A stretch of 64,000 nucleotides of DNA from Okeania sp. KiyG1 (GCF_014132355.1 NZ_BLZO01000177.1:1-64000), one strand, 5' to 3'; counted from the stretch's first letter, positions 9,437 to 18,657 are shown. Numbers and translations are program-made. Notes: a model not told the origin generated them from the letters alone.

Positions 9437-10525
9437 TTAACAAATTCTCGGAAGTTGGTCTCCTACTAACATATCCACAATACGCTCGGTGCCGAAGGTA
9501 GTTTGCAACAACAAAATTCCTGGAGGAGAAGCAATAACTTCCCCCACAATAGCAGCATCAATACCCGCAGGATGAGATTTCATTGCTGCCAAAACAGTTT
9601 CCGCTTTTTCTCCCGGAACCACCGTCACTAACTTACCCTCATTGGCAAAATATAAAGGGTCGAGACCGAGAATTTCACAGACTCCCTGCACCTCCTCCCG
9701 CACTGGTAGGGAAGATTCAAAAAGTCGTATCCCTACTTCCGAACTCATGGCAAATTCATTTAATACTGTTGCTACACCCCCACGGGTAGCATCTCGCATT
9801 GCCCTAACTTCCGGACAAACATCCAGAATAGTATCAACCAAACCATTCAAAGGTTGAGTATCGCTTTTAAGTTCCGTTTCTAAATCTAGATATCCACGGG
9901 CAACGGTAATAGCTGCTCCATGGTCGCCTACATAACCATTTACAATAACGGCATCCCCTGGTTGAAGATTTTGGGCAGAAATAGAAACACCAGAACGAAT
10001 TACACCAACCCCCGCAGTATTGATAAATAATTTATCTGCAACACCTCGGTGAACAACTTTTGTGTCTCCAGTGACAATTTTAACTCCGGCGACATCTGCT
10101 GCAGTTTTCATACTTTTTGCTATTTGTCGGAGGGAGTCAACAGGGAAACCTTCTTCAATAATCATTCCGCAGGAGAGATATAAAGGTTTTGCTCCACTCA
10201 TCGCTATATCGTTAACAGTCCCGTTGACTGCAAGTTCGCCAATATTGCCTCCAGGAAAAAAGATGGGGTCAATTACATAGGAGTCGGTGGTAAAAGCAAG
10301 TCTGTCTCCTTGAGCGGTGAGAGTTGCTAGGTCAAATGTTGCTTGGTCTTCGAGTTGGGAGAGGGTGGGGTTGTCGAAGTTGCGGACAAAAATATCTTCT
10401 ATGAGGTCGCGCATTGCTTTACCACCGCTACCGTGGGCGAGGGTAACGTTGGTGTCGCGCACTTTTGTCGGGCGACGTCGCGCTTGTTCGATTTTTTTAA
10501 ATAAAGGATTTTGGATGGGTGTCAT
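9437..10525 (-). CDS. hypE: Hydrogenase expression/formation protein HypE
   Basis: 362 aa, normal length. HypE dehydrates the thiocarboxamide made by HypF on its own C-terminal cysteine to a thiocyanate and passes the cyanide to iron on HypC-HypD. The chain ends in PRIC, the required C-terminal Cys. The PurM/AIRS fold is clear: LAHGSGGKAMRDLI, FTTDSYVIDPIFFPGG, GTVNDIAMSGAKPLYLSCG, IVTGDTKVVHRG, RDATRGGVATVLNE. The start ATG directly abuts a heptamer repeat array (10526-10590), and no Shine-Dalgarno is visible, so initiation may be altered. Confidence 0.97.
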   Translation of the reverse strand: MTPIQNPLFKKIEQARRRPTKVRDTNVTLAHGSGGKAMRDLIEDIFVRNFDNPTLSQLEDQATFDLATLTAQGDRLAFTTDSYVIDPIFFPGGNIGELAVNGTVNDIAMSGAKPLYLSCGMIIEEGFPVDSLRQIAKSMKTAADVAGVKIVTGDTKVVHRGVADKLFINTAGVGVIRSGVSISAQNLQPGDAVIVNGYVGDHGAAITVARGYLDLETELKSDTQPLNGLVDTILDVCPEVRAMRDATRGGVATVLNEFAMSSEVGIRLFESSLPVREEVQGVCEILGLDPLYFANEGKLVTVVPGEKAETVLAAMKSHPAGIDAAIVGEVIASPPGILLLQTTFGTERIVDMLVGDQLPRIC

Positions 10526-10590
10526 TTCAGTTATCAGTTATCAGTTATCAGTTATCAGTTATCAGTTATCAGTTATCAGTTATTAGTTAT
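10526..10590. repeat. Short tandem heptamer repeat (AGTTATC)n abutting the hypE start
   Basis: About eight copies of the 7-mer AGTTATC, degenerating to AGTTATT, lie immediately upstream of the hypE start codon. Heptamer STRRs are a known feature of filamentous cyanobacteria. The same junction GTCATTTCAGTTATCAG also occurs near 1078, so the repeat unit itself carries the bases that form the hypE ATG. Confidence 0.85.
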
Positions 10591-10772
10591 TAGCTAAATT
10601 AAATTATGTAGACATAATTTTTTTTAATTACCTTTTCTTTTGCGAGTTTAATACCCTACCATTAACGATAGTGCTTAAAAATGTTTGGGGTTATAAGACA
10701 TGAATGTGGCGTGTCGAAGACTATCGATAAGAATTTTCCCTTCTGCCTTCTGCCTTCTGCTTCCTGCCTTCT

Positions 10773-11237
10773 TCAATGAATTTCCAGGCGACATAATCTC
10801 ACCTTTTCTATTATCTTGGCTCCCATTTTTTCGTAAAAATTAATGCCTTGAGAATTATTAATATTCACAGTCCAATCAATTCTACCGCAACCTGTTTCTT
10901 CAGCTATTTGATATAGACGAGTCATTAAAGCTTTACCAATTTTTTGACCTCGGTATTCTTCTTTTAAATACAAATCATCTAGCCAAATACCAGGTTTAGC
11001 TAAAAATGTAGAATAAATTCGATGATAACTAGCAAAACCTACAGTTTTACCCCCTACTTCTGCTAATAAAATAGAAGTAAGAGGAGTTGTACCGAATAAA
11101 TCGTTATTTAGTTGTTCGGTTGTTGATTTGAGAGATTCGGGACAGCCGTCAAATTTTGCTTTTAGATAGAGTAATTCCATAATTATTTTTATGTCACTGG
11201 GAACTGCTTCTCTGATTATTATTTCTGTATGAAGCAT
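10773..11237 (-). CDS. GNAT-family N-acetyltransferase
   Basis: 154 aa. Single GNAT domain: IIREAVPSDIKIIMELLYLK at the start, WLDDLYLKEEYRG and the acetyl-CoA pyrophosphate motif RGQKIGKAL in the middle, then INFYEKMGAKII near the end. The overall pattern resembles diamine (spermidine/spermine) acetyltransferases, but the substrate cannot be told. It lies between the tautomerase and hypE on the same strand, with repeats on both sides, and has no obvious link to hydrogenase maturation. Confidence 0.85.
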   Translation of the reverse strand: MLHTEIIIREAVPSDIKIIMELLYLKAKFDGCPESLKSTTEQLNNDLFGTTPLTSILLAEVGGKTVGFASYHRIYSTFLAKPGIWLDDLYLKEEYRGQKIGKALMTRLYQIAEETGCGRIDWTVNINNSQGINFYEKMGAKIIEKVRLCRLEIH

Positions 11238-12044
11238 AATTTTTAGATTGCTATTTATTTCTAAATAATTAGAATTATACCAAATTTAAAAAAGGATGTT
11301 ACAAATACACTGGCTAGTAAATAATTAATAATTTACCGAAAAATTGTGGTTTAAAGCCTCCCCTTTTAAGGGGATAATAAAGAAAAATTTTCATTATTAG
11401 TCAATCCTCTTCTTTTCAAGGAGAGGTAATTATTAATTATTAATTATTCATTATTAATTGTTGAATGCGCCACCTACCACCTACCACCTAACACCTAGAA
11501 AGTTATTTGTAGCAAAAATTTATCAATTTGGTATTATATAGCAATTCCCAAAAAGCGTGAGGTACAAAATTTTAGGTTTGAGGGAACACCGGATCTAGGA
11601 ACAGGAAACAGGGAATAAAAAGATAAAAAGATAACTTTACCTCACGTTCTTGGGAAACGCTATACCAGTCCCTATTACTATTAGGATATTCTCGCTTCTC
11701 TCAAATTTAGTTTTTGCTGCAAATTTAGGGAAAAATGGAAATTCGCCCCTACTAATTTTTGACTTTAGCTATAACTGCTTACGTAAGCATTCAGCAGTCA
11801 GCTATCAGCTATCAGCTATTAACTTATTATCTTAGAAGGAGAATTCAAAATGATGTTTATGCAGCATTCACTAGGAAAGAAAAAGGTAACAAGCTAACTT
11901 TACTATATTACATTACGCTCAAAAGCTGAATGCTGTTTGCGGAGCATGACAAACGGAAATGCTAATAGCTGTTTGCGCAGCATTCCGCAGGAAATGCTTA
12001 CCTGCTTACTTAATGATAGCTACTGTCAATTTTTACCAGCAAAA
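11238..12044. repeat. Intergenic region with several repeat families
   Basis: A family F element at about 11337-11463 begins after TTAC with CGAAAAATT and a TTTAAAGCC/CCCCTTTTAAGGGG hairpin. It ends in AATTATT heptamers. An inverted-repeat element at about 11537-11664 starts TATAGCAATTCCC and ends GGGAAACGCTATA, with a relative at 35994-36096. AAGCATTCAGC/CAGCTATC repeats and two family G copies follow (about 11930-11955 and 11969-12000). No gene seen. Confidence 0.55.
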
Positions 12045-12269
12045 TCAACTATTATTTTCTACTTTTTCTGCATGACGACCGGGATGTTTATCAATATGAA
12101 GTTGACCGCCAACTGCCCAATTTTCTCGACTAAATTCGTCGATATGAACTGTTACCCATTCTGGTTTTGTTCCTAAAGTAGAAACAACAGTATCAGTCAC
12201 AGCTTTTGCTAGTTTGCGTTTTAATTCAACCGAATGACCATCAGCAATTTGAATAGTTATAAATGGCAT
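12045..12269 (-). CDS. 4-oxalocrotonate tautomerase family protein
   Basis: 74 aa. It starts MPFITIQIADGHS, so removal of Met exposes the N-terminal Pro used as general base by 4-OT tautomerases. The rest (LAKAVTDTVVSTLGTKPEWV, HIDEFSRENWAVGG) matches the family, and the length fits the small homohexameric type. AGGAG lies 7-8 bases upstream of the ATG. It sits between hypD and hypE. From memory, a small tautomerase gene is also associated with the hyp cluster of Nostoc PCC 7120. No role in hydrogenase maturation is established, and the true substrate is unknown. Confidence 0.88.
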   Translation of the reverse strand: MPFITIQIADGHSVELKRKLAKAVTDTVVSTLGTKPEWVTVHIDEFSRENWAVGGQLHIDKHPGRHAEKVENNS

Positions 12270-12326
12270 GGTTTTTTACTCCTATTTTACTAATACTAAT
12301 ATATATAGAACCATTATTGAATCTAT

Positions 12327-12441
12327 TAGACATCTCCTCCAAAAGAGGGAGTAGGGACGTTGTATGCAACGTCCGTACAGGGAAATAATTGATAATTTAT
12401 GTGCGGTAATTGATTTTATTTTTGATTATTGGAGATGTCTA
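12327..12441. repeat. MITE-like element, family A
   Basis: TAGACATCTCC ... GGAGATGTCTA inverted ends bound 115 bp. The interior has a near-palindrome GTAGGGACGTTGTATGC and its complement, then AATAATTGATAATTT, which is shared with the copies at 2562, 15080 and 37970. The element appears to be flanked by or to end in TA. Confidence 0.65.
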
Positions 12442-12524
12442 TTTGATATTATAAAATTAAATACTTTATCTTCTTCCTTCTTCCCTCTTCCTTCTTCCTT
12501 CTTCCTTCTTATCCTTATTTGATA

Positions 12525-13688
12525 TTAAATACTCAATACCTTATCTTCTTCCCTCTTCCTTTTTCCTTCTTCCTTCTTAAACAACCTTCCATATTTATAA
12601 TAAGCAGCACAAGCACCTTCAGAGGAAACCATACAAGTACCGATCGGATTTTCTGGAGTACAAGCAGTACCAAATACTTTACATTGCCAGGGTTTCAAAA
12701 CACCTTTGAGAATTTCCCCACATTGACAAGCTTTAGCATCAGCAACTTTTTTATTCGGCACACAAAACTTAATTTCCGCATCAAAACAAGCATAAGCATC
12801 AGTAATTTTTAACCCAGACTCAGGAATATCTCCCAAACCTCGCCACTCAAACTTATCCCGAACTTCAAATATTTTGCCCATTGCTTCCAGCGCTACCTTA
12901 TTACCACCTTCCTTAACCACGCGACTATATTGGTTTTCCACCTCACAACGACCTTCTAGCATTTGCTGTAACAACATCCAGATAGACTGCAAAATATCTA
13001 GAGGTTCAAATCCTGATACGACCAAAGGTTTCTGATATTTTTCAGAAATTACCCGATATGGTTGAGTACCAATAACCATACTCACATGACCAGGCCCGAC
13101 AAAACCTTGTAATTCTAAATCTGGGTTACTCAGTAATGCTTCTAAAGCAGGTACAACCAAAACATGATTACTAAAAACGCTAAAGTTGTTGATGCCTTCC
13201 GCTTCTGCTTGCAAAATAGTTAATGCTGCACTGGGAGCAGTAGTTTCAAAACCTAAACCAAAGAAAACCACCTCTTTGTCTGGATTTTCCTTAGCTATTT
13301 TCAAACTATCCAGGGGCGAATAAACCATCCGAATATCTGCACCTTGAGCTTTTGCCTGCAACAAACTTTTTTGAGAACCAGGCACCCGCATCGCATCGCC
13401 GAAAGTAGTAAAAATAACGTTAGGTTTTTCCGCCAGAGCGATCGCATCATCTAATCTACCCCGTGGCATTACACAAACTGGACATCCAGGGCCATGTATT
13501 AGTTCAATATTATTAGGTAAAACCTCCTCAATGCCATATTTGAAAATAGAGTGAGTGTGACCGCCACAAACTTCCATTATTTTGAGTGGGCGATCGGTGG
13601 TGTATCCTAATTTTTGGCTGAGTTCATCAATTCCTTTAACTAAACCTTGTGCTTTGTGGGGGTCGCGAAATTCTTTAATGTATTTCAT
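12525..13688 (-). CDS. hypD: Hydrogenase formation protein HypD
   Basis: 387 aa from the chosen start. HypD is the [4Fe-4S] scaffold which, with HypC, carries Fe(CN)2CO before transfer to the hydrogenase large subunit. Motifs: MEVCGGHTH, HGPGCPVCVMPRG, GFETTAPSAA, VSGFEPLD, then the cluster-binding cysteines in ACQCGEILKG, QCKVFGTACTPENPIGTCMV and SSEGACAAYY. An upstream ATG at 13757 would add 23 residues encoded by IS sequence. The ATG at 13688 has AGGAG close upstream and the typical MKYIKEFRD start. A lysine/glutamate-rich tail (EEGKRKREEDK) runs into repeats. An IS end lies about 15 bases upstream, so the native link to hypC is broken. Confidence 0.97.
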   Translation of the reverse strand: MKYIKEFRDPHKAQGLVKGIDELSQKLGYTTDRPLKIMEVCGGHTHSIFKYGIEEVLPNNIELIHGPGCPVCVMPRGRLDDAIALAEKPNVIFTTFGDAMRVPGSQKSLLQAKAQGADIRMVYSPLDSLKIAKENPDKEVVFFGLGFETTAPSAALTILQAEAEGINNFSVFSNHVLVVPALEALLSNPDLELQGFVGPGHVSMVIGTQPYRVISEKYQKPLVVSGFEPLDILQSIWMLLQQMLEGRCEVENQYSRVVKEGGNKVALEAMGKIFEVRDKFEWRGLGDIPESGLKITDAYACFDAEIKFCVPNKKVADAKACQCGEILKGVLKPWQCKVFGTACTPENPIGTCMVSSEGACAAYYKYGRLFKKEEGKRKREEDKVLSI

Positions 13689-13702
13689 ATATTTTCTCCT
13701 AT

Positions 13703-15065
13703 TTGACATCCTCCCGAGGCTGCTCTCACGAGACAGCGCGGGATTCCTTAACATCACTGTTAGGGGCTTTCTGTTTCAATGCACCCGCCTTCCGAGATTT
13801 ACTCTCAGATGGTCTTACAGTCGCTCCACAGACTGACACTGCGAGTCCCGCAGCCAAAATATTTACCGCAGCGTTTATGTCCCTGTCATGGTGACTACCA
13901 CATTCTGGACAATCCCACTCTCTAATATTTAGAGGCAATTTTTCTACTATATGCCCGCAATTAGAACAACGCTTAGAACTAGGAAAATATCTATCAATCT
14001 TGATTAATTGACGACCATACCAATCAGCCTTGTACTCTAATTGCCTGACTAATTCGGACCAGTTGGCATCACTTATTGCTTTTGCTAACTTGTGATTCTT
14101 GACCATATTTTTCACAGCTAAATCCTCAATCACTATCGTTTGATTTTCTCTGATTAGTTGAGTGGTTAGCTTATGGGTGTAATCAAGCCTTGAATCTTTA
14201 ATTTTTGCATGTATCCTGGCTAATTTCAGTCTGGCCTTTTGATAGTTATTAGATCCCTTGGTTTTTCTCGATAGAGACTTCCCTGCTAATCTCAGCTTTT
14301 TGTGTAATTTGTTTATATTCTTAGGGTTAGAAATTTTTTCTCCATTACTGGTAGTAACTAAACTGGTAATTCCGCGCGTCAATACCTATTTGCTTTTTGA
14401 CTGGCTTGAGCAATAAATTTCTAGTGTCGTTGACTCTCAAGGATATAGACCATCTGCTACTGGGGTCAAGTTTGACTGTAATTGTAGTTGGTACACAACC
14501 AAGTGGTAGTTGCCTGCTCCATCTGATAGGTAGTGGTTCTGCACATTTAGCTAAATATACTTGACCATCTTTCCACTTAAATGCAGACTTTGTAAACTCT
14601 GCACTACCACCATTACGCTTTTTCTTGAAGTTAGGATATTTAGCCCGTCCACTAAAAAAGTTGGTAAAAGCAGTCTGTAGATGTCTTAAGCCTTGCTGCA
14701 ATGGCACACTACTTACTTCAGTCAGAAAATCTAAATCTTCCTGCTTTTTCCATAAGGTAAGCATGGCTGAAGTTTGCTTGTAACTTACTCGCTCTTTGTT
14801 CTCATACCAGGCAGTAGTTCTAGCTGCTAAAGCTTTGTTGTAGATGAGGCGTACACATCCCAACGTTCTGCGCAACAGACTTTCCTGCTCTGGAGTTGGG
14901 TAAAATCTAAATTTATACGCTTTTTCCACCATCTACTGACTAATTTTCAACATTTACATTCTCACAGATTATTTGTAAACCCGCAATATTGATTGGTTTT
15001 TCCTCCGGAATGCTACGCAAACATCCCGGTGCTCCCCTACGGGAGAGCGCGGGTCTTCAACCAAC
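13703..15065 (-). mobile_element. IS200/IS605-type element carrying only tnpB
   Basis: The right end begins at TTGACATCCTCCC (TCAA on the tnpB strand, a right-end cleavage signature of IS608-like elements) followed by a GC-rich hairpin. The left end is near 15025-15060, where CTCCCCTACGGGAGAGCGCG forms a hairpin also seen at about 60243-60262. No Y1 transposase gene is present. The left end contains an extra 21-nt family G unit (15002-15022) relative to the 60 kb copy. The exact left boundary is uncertain. Confidence 0.7.
13726..14932 (-). pseudogene. tnpB: tnpB (RNA-guided nuclease of IS200/IS605), one frameshift
   Basis: Two overlapping frames: 14932-14345 gives the N-terminal half (MVEKAYKFRFYPTPEQESLL ... 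KKQIGID), and 14382-13726 gives the rest ([15 protein letters not shown] ... [11 protein letters not shown] ... CSNCGH ... [19 protein letters not shown]). A one-base insertion just after GID explains the break. The RuvC residues D (GID), E (IEDL) and D (DRDINAA) and the CxxC/CxxC zinc ribbon are all present, so decay looks recent. The 3' end overlaps the predicted guide-RNA (omega/reRNA) region at the right end. The guide would be read from the sequence next to hypD. Confidence 0.85.
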
Positions 15066-15442
15066 GTTTTGATAAATAATAGACATCTCCTCCAAAAGAG
15101 AGAGTAGGGAACCCACCCCTAACCCCTCCTCCTCCCAGGAGGGGAATAATTGATAATTTCTGTACAATAGTTGATTTTATTTTTGATTATCAACAGATGT
15201 CTAATGGATATGCTGGGTTTCTTTCTTCAACCCAACCTACATAATAGTAGACCAAATATGTTGGGTTTCCTTCCTCAACCCAACCTACATCTAATATCAT
15301 GTCCGGTTGAATAGTTATAAATAAATGACGGAGTCCTCAGGAGTCAGTAGGGAAGAAAGAAGGAATAAGCAAGAAAAAAGAGGAGGAAAAGGAGAAAGTT
15401 TTTTGATCACTAATTATCCGGACATAATATAACACCTACGTT
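15066..15442. repeat. Repeat block upstream of hypC stop
   Basis: Family A element 15080-15203; two tandem hairpins of the GTTGGGTTTC...CAACCCAAC type (about 15210-15290); family B element 15294-15430 with ATATCATGTCCGG and CCGGACATAATAT ends. No gene is seen. Confidence 0.6.
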
Positions 15443-15691
15443 TTAATTCATCACCGCAGCGACTTCCTGCAATAACTTCAAAGTTTCTGTTGCTTCTTCC
15501 TCATCTAAACGGTTCATGGCAAAACCAACATGAACTAACACCCAGTCACCAATACAAGACTCAACCGGATGTTCCTCATCAACTATACAGGCAATATTCA
15601 CCTCTCGTTTCACCCCACTAATATTAACTGTTGCCAATTTATTGACAATATCCGTTATTTCAATAATTTGACCAGGAATTCCTAAACACAT
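15443..15691 (-). CDS. hypC: Hydrogenase assembly chaperone HypC
   Basis: 82 aa from MCLGIPGQ. The essential Cys2 (after Met) is in the conserved MCLGIPG start, so the ATG at 15691 is chosen over the one six codons upstream (MINLRK). HypC binds HypD and the large-subunit precursor during Fe(CN)2CO transfer. Other family motifs: GVKREVNIACI, GDWVLVHVGFAMNRLDEEEA. It follows hypF on the same strand, separated by about 260 bases that contain a family C repeat. Confidence 0.95.
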   Translation of the reverse strand: MCLGIPGQIIEITDIVNKLATVNISGVKREVNIACIVDEEHPVESCIGDWVLVHVGFAMNRLDEEEATETLKLLQEVAAVMN

Positions 15692-15794
15692 TTTTCTTAA
15701 ATTAATCAACGTTTAATTAAAATTAAAACAAATTTTTTTATCCATTTTTGAGTTGCTAGAGAGTGCATCAATATAGTGTAGGCAATATTTTAAC

Positions 15795-15910
15795 AGAACT
15801 TACGCAAATTCTTAGACGATACGCTATCGGTAGGGGGCGCCATTCGGAGCTTTGCGGAGCGCAAATGCCATTCGCCCCTACTAGATATGGCGCTTGGTGC
15901 GTAAGTCCTG
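15795..15910. repeat. MITE-like element, family C, between hypF and hypC
   Basis: Ends AGAACTTACGCA and TGCGTAAGTCCTG form an imperfect terminal inverted repeat. The interior carries the TAGGGGGCGCCATTCGG ... CATTCGCCCCTA palindrome also found in the copies at 25334, 51952, 53980 and 58300. Confidence 0.65.
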
Positions 15911-15950
15911 TTTAATTTCACCTCCCCTACTCCCCTACTCCCCTACTCCC

Positions 15951-18302
15951 CTACTCCCTGGCCGCAGCAATAACAACTTGACCCAGAGATAAACCACCAT
16001 CATTAGGTGGAACCTGACTATGAGTCAAAACTTCCAACCCCATTTTAAATAGACGATCGCTCACTCCAGAAAGCAACAACTTATTTTGAAATACCCCACC
16101 GCTCAAAGCCACTTGATTAAACTCACAACTCTGATGTAACTCAGCCACCATCTCAGAAATAGCGATCGCTAATCCTTGATGAAACCTCGCTGCCATCAGA
16201 GCCGGAGAAGCACTTTGTTTTATGTCTATCAGTAAGGATTGCCACATTGGCTGTGGCTCCAGATAAGTAAGAGGGAATTTACTATCTGTATCTAACTTGA
16301 GCATATTAAATTGATAACCTTCTATTTCTTTAGCATCATTTAATAAATACTCTGTTGCTAAAGCCTCCATATTTATCGCTGCTTGGCCTTCATAACTACA
16401 AAATTCTCGACAAATTCCCATCGCAGCAGCCACCGCATCAAATAACCGCCCACAAGAAGAAGCTAGGGGAGAATTAATCCCTTTTTCCATCATTTGATTC
16501 AAGGTGGCCAGAGGTTTTGTTTGGAAAAAATTAAATAATTCTAAATCTTCGTAATCCTTAAGAAAATCTAAACCAAAAGCAGTGACTAAATGGGCATAAG
16601 TATTGCGCCAAGGTTGATAAATAGCTTTTTCTCCCCCAATCATTGCCACAGGTTTAAAAGTTCCTAAACGTTCAAACCCGCGATAATCTGCCAATAAAAA
16701 TTCTCCACCCCAAATACTTCCATCCTCTCCATAACCCAACCCATCCAAAGCAATTCCTAAAACTGGCTTACAATCAATATCTAAACCATTTTCTGCCATA
16801 CAAGCTGCAATATGACTATGATGATGCTGCACTTCAATCAATTTTAAATTATTAGCTACAGCTAAATCTTTTCCCAGTTTTGTTGATAAATATTCCGGGT
16901 GTTTATCCACAACAATTGTATTTGGTTCAGCCTCCAATAAACCTAAAAAAAGATTCAAAGTTTTTTCATAAGCTGTAGCAGCCAAATTATTTTCTAAATC
17001 CCCAATATGTTGAGACAAAATAGCCTGCCCATTACGCAATAAACAAAAGGTATTTTTCAACTCACTTCCCATCGCTAAAATCGGAGAAATATTTGCAAAT
17101 CCCGCAGGCAAATTAATAGGTGCTGGCGCATAACCACGGGCGCGACGTAACACTTGCGGAACTTCCTTAATAACTCGCACCACCGAATCATCAACTCGAT
17201 TAAAAATAGGGCGATTATGTATTAAAAAATAATCAGCAATTTCTGATAGTTTCTCCCGCGCTTCTTCATTATCAATACACTGAGGTTCGTCAGAAAAATT
17301 GGCACTTGTTAATACTATGGGAACATCCAAACGACGCAACGCTAAATGATGCAATGGCGTATAGGGAAGCATAAAACCTAGAGTATTTTGTCCTGGTGCA
17401 ACACTAGGTGCTAACTGTTGTACAATAGTTTTCTGCAACAACACAATAGGAGCAGCAACACTTTCTAATAATTTCTGTTCCGCATCAGTAATATGACAAT
17501 ATTCAGAAATAACTTCAATATCTCGCGCCATCAAAGCCAGAGGTTTATCCGGACGGCGTTTGCGATGACGTAACTTTTGCACCGCCTCCTCATTAGTGGC
17601 ATCGCAGGCAATATGAAAACCCCCTAACCCTTTAATAGCAACTATCATACCCCGTTGGATAAGAGTACAGACCGCATCTACATCATCCAACATTGAAAAC
17701 ATATCGGCAGTTACAGGTTTACCATCCGCTCTTTCTAACCAAGCTTTCGGTCCGCAAACATGACAAGCGGTAGGTTGAGCGTGGAAGCGACGGTTAAGTG
17801 GTTCGGAATAGTTTTCCTGACATTCCGAGCAAAGGTGAAAATTTGCCATAGTAGTATTTTGGCGGTCGTAAGGTAATTTTTTGATAATGCTCAGACGAGG
17901 TCCGCAATGGGTACAGTTAGTAAATGGGTAGCGATACCAGCGACTCATGGGGTCGAATATTTCGCTTTTGCACATCGAGCAAGTGGCAGCATCGGGAGCT
18001 ATTTGGGTACTAACTGTATTGGTGGTGCTGGGGGCAATGATAAAATCCGCGAAATTTTGGTTGGGGAGTTGGTGTCTAGTGATGGTTTCGATGTTTGCCA
18101 GGAGAGGACGTTCAGAATGAATTTTTTCAATAAATTCGTCAATGGTTGAGCGATCGCCCACAACTTTGATTAAGACACCTTGTCCATCGTTACTGACTTC
18201 ACCGCGCAACCCCAATGTTTTAGCAATGCGATAGACAGTAGGGCGAAAACCGACACCTTGCACAGTGCCATAAACTCGAATTTCTTCTGTTATTTCAGAC
18301 AT
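15951..18302 (-). CDS. hypF: Carbamoyltransferase HypF
   Basis: 783 aa from MSEITEEIRV. HypF makes the CN precursor by transferring carbamoyl from carbamoyl phosphate, via carbamoyl-AMP, to the C-terminal Cys of HypE. Domains in order: acylphosphatase (~1-90, VQGVGFRPTVYR), two zinc fingers (~105-190, CSMCKSEIFDP, CTHCGP, CSECQENY, CHVCGP), a YrdC-like domain (~200-380, IKGLGGFHIACDA, KRRPDKPLALM, VLTSANFSDEPQ) and a Kae1-like domain (~395-783, HHHSHIAACMAENGL, LDGLGYGEDGSIWGGE, LSGGVFQN). Length and motifs look intact. It is first in the hypF-C-D-E-A-B order. The next codon-frame Met upstream (18317) lacks support. Confidence 0.97.
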   Translation of the reverse strand: MSEITEEIRVYGTVQGVGFRPTVYRIAKTLGLRGEVSNDGQGVLIKVVGDRSTIDEFIEKIHSERPLLANIETITRHQLPNQNFADFIIAPSTTNTVSTQIAPDAATCSMCKSEIFDPMSRWYRYPFTNCTHCGPRLSIIKKLPYDRQNTTMANFHLCSECQENYSEPLNRRFHAQPTACHVCGPKAWLERADGKPVTADMFSMLDDVDAVCTLIQRGMIVAIKGLGGFHIACDATNEEAVQKLRHRKRRPDKPLALMARDIEVISEYCHITDAEQKLLESVAAPIVLLQKTIVQQLAPSVAPGQNTLGFMLPYTPLHHLALRRLDVPIVLTSANFSDEPQCIDNEEAREKLSEIADYFLIHNRPIFNRVDDSVVRVIKEVPQVLRRARGYAPAPINLPAGFANISPILAMGSELKNTFCLLRNGQAILSQHIGDLENNLAATAYEKTLNLFLGLLEAEPNTIVVDKHPEYLSTKLGKDLAVANNLKLIEVQHHHSHIAACMAENGLDIDCKPVLGIALDGLGYGEDGSIWGGEFLLADYRGFERLGTFKPVAMIGGEKAIYQPWRNTYAHLVTAFGLDFLKDYEDLELFNFFQTKPLATLNQMMEKGINSPLASSCGRLFDAVAAAMGICREFCSYEGQAAINMEALATEYLLNDAKEIEGYQFNMLKLDTDSKFPLTYLEPQPMWQSLLIDIKQSASPALMAARFHQGLAIAISEMVAELHQSCEFNQVALSGGVFQNKLLLSGVSDRLFKMGLEVLTHSQVPPNDGGLSLGQVVIAAARE

Positions 18303-18428
18303 TATGGATAAATTCAAAATTCAAAATTCAAAAGTCAAAAGTCAAAAGTAAGATTTTAGAGTTTTTCAACCTCAACTTTCTCAAAAGATACCAAATGGGT
18401 TCTATCATAACTGATAAAATTGATTTGG

Positions 18429-18434
18429 TATAAT
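18429..18434 (+). promoter_or_regulatory. Possible -10 box for the small antitoxin-like gene
   Basis: TATAAT lies 16 bases before the ATG at 18450 in the divergent gap upstream of hypF. A clear -35 is not evident. If used, the 5' leader would be under 10 bases. Confidence 0.3.
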
Positions 18435-18449
18435 GAAGTCTGAAAAATT

Positions 18450-18657
18450 ATGACATTTAATGATGTAGTAGAAATAATCAAAGGTCTTTCGACAGATGAA
18501 AAGGAAGAAATTCAATCGTTGTTAAAACAATACATCCGGGAAGAAAGACGCGACAAAATTTATAGTAATTTCAAGTTGGCTCAAGTTGAACAACAAAAAG
18601 GAGAACTGAAGTTTTTCTTCAAATGTTAACGAATTCAGGAAACTCATAGAGAAATAA
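18450..18657 (+). pseudogene. Small antitoxin-like protein, frameshifted near its end
   Basis: The open frame reads MTFNDVVEIIKGLSTDEKEE, then IQSLLKQYIREERRDKIYSN, then NFKLAQVEQQKGELKFFFKC and a stop at 18629. Cyanobacterial small antitoxins of this type usually end with GxLKFSSxxxEFxKL. Removing one T from the run at 18612-18616 restores exactly KFSSNVNEFRKLIEK with a stop at 18657. I infer a one-base insertion, real or assembly error. No toxin gene (MazF, RelE or PIN type) follows. The antitoxin assignment rests on resemblance only. Confidence 0.5.
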
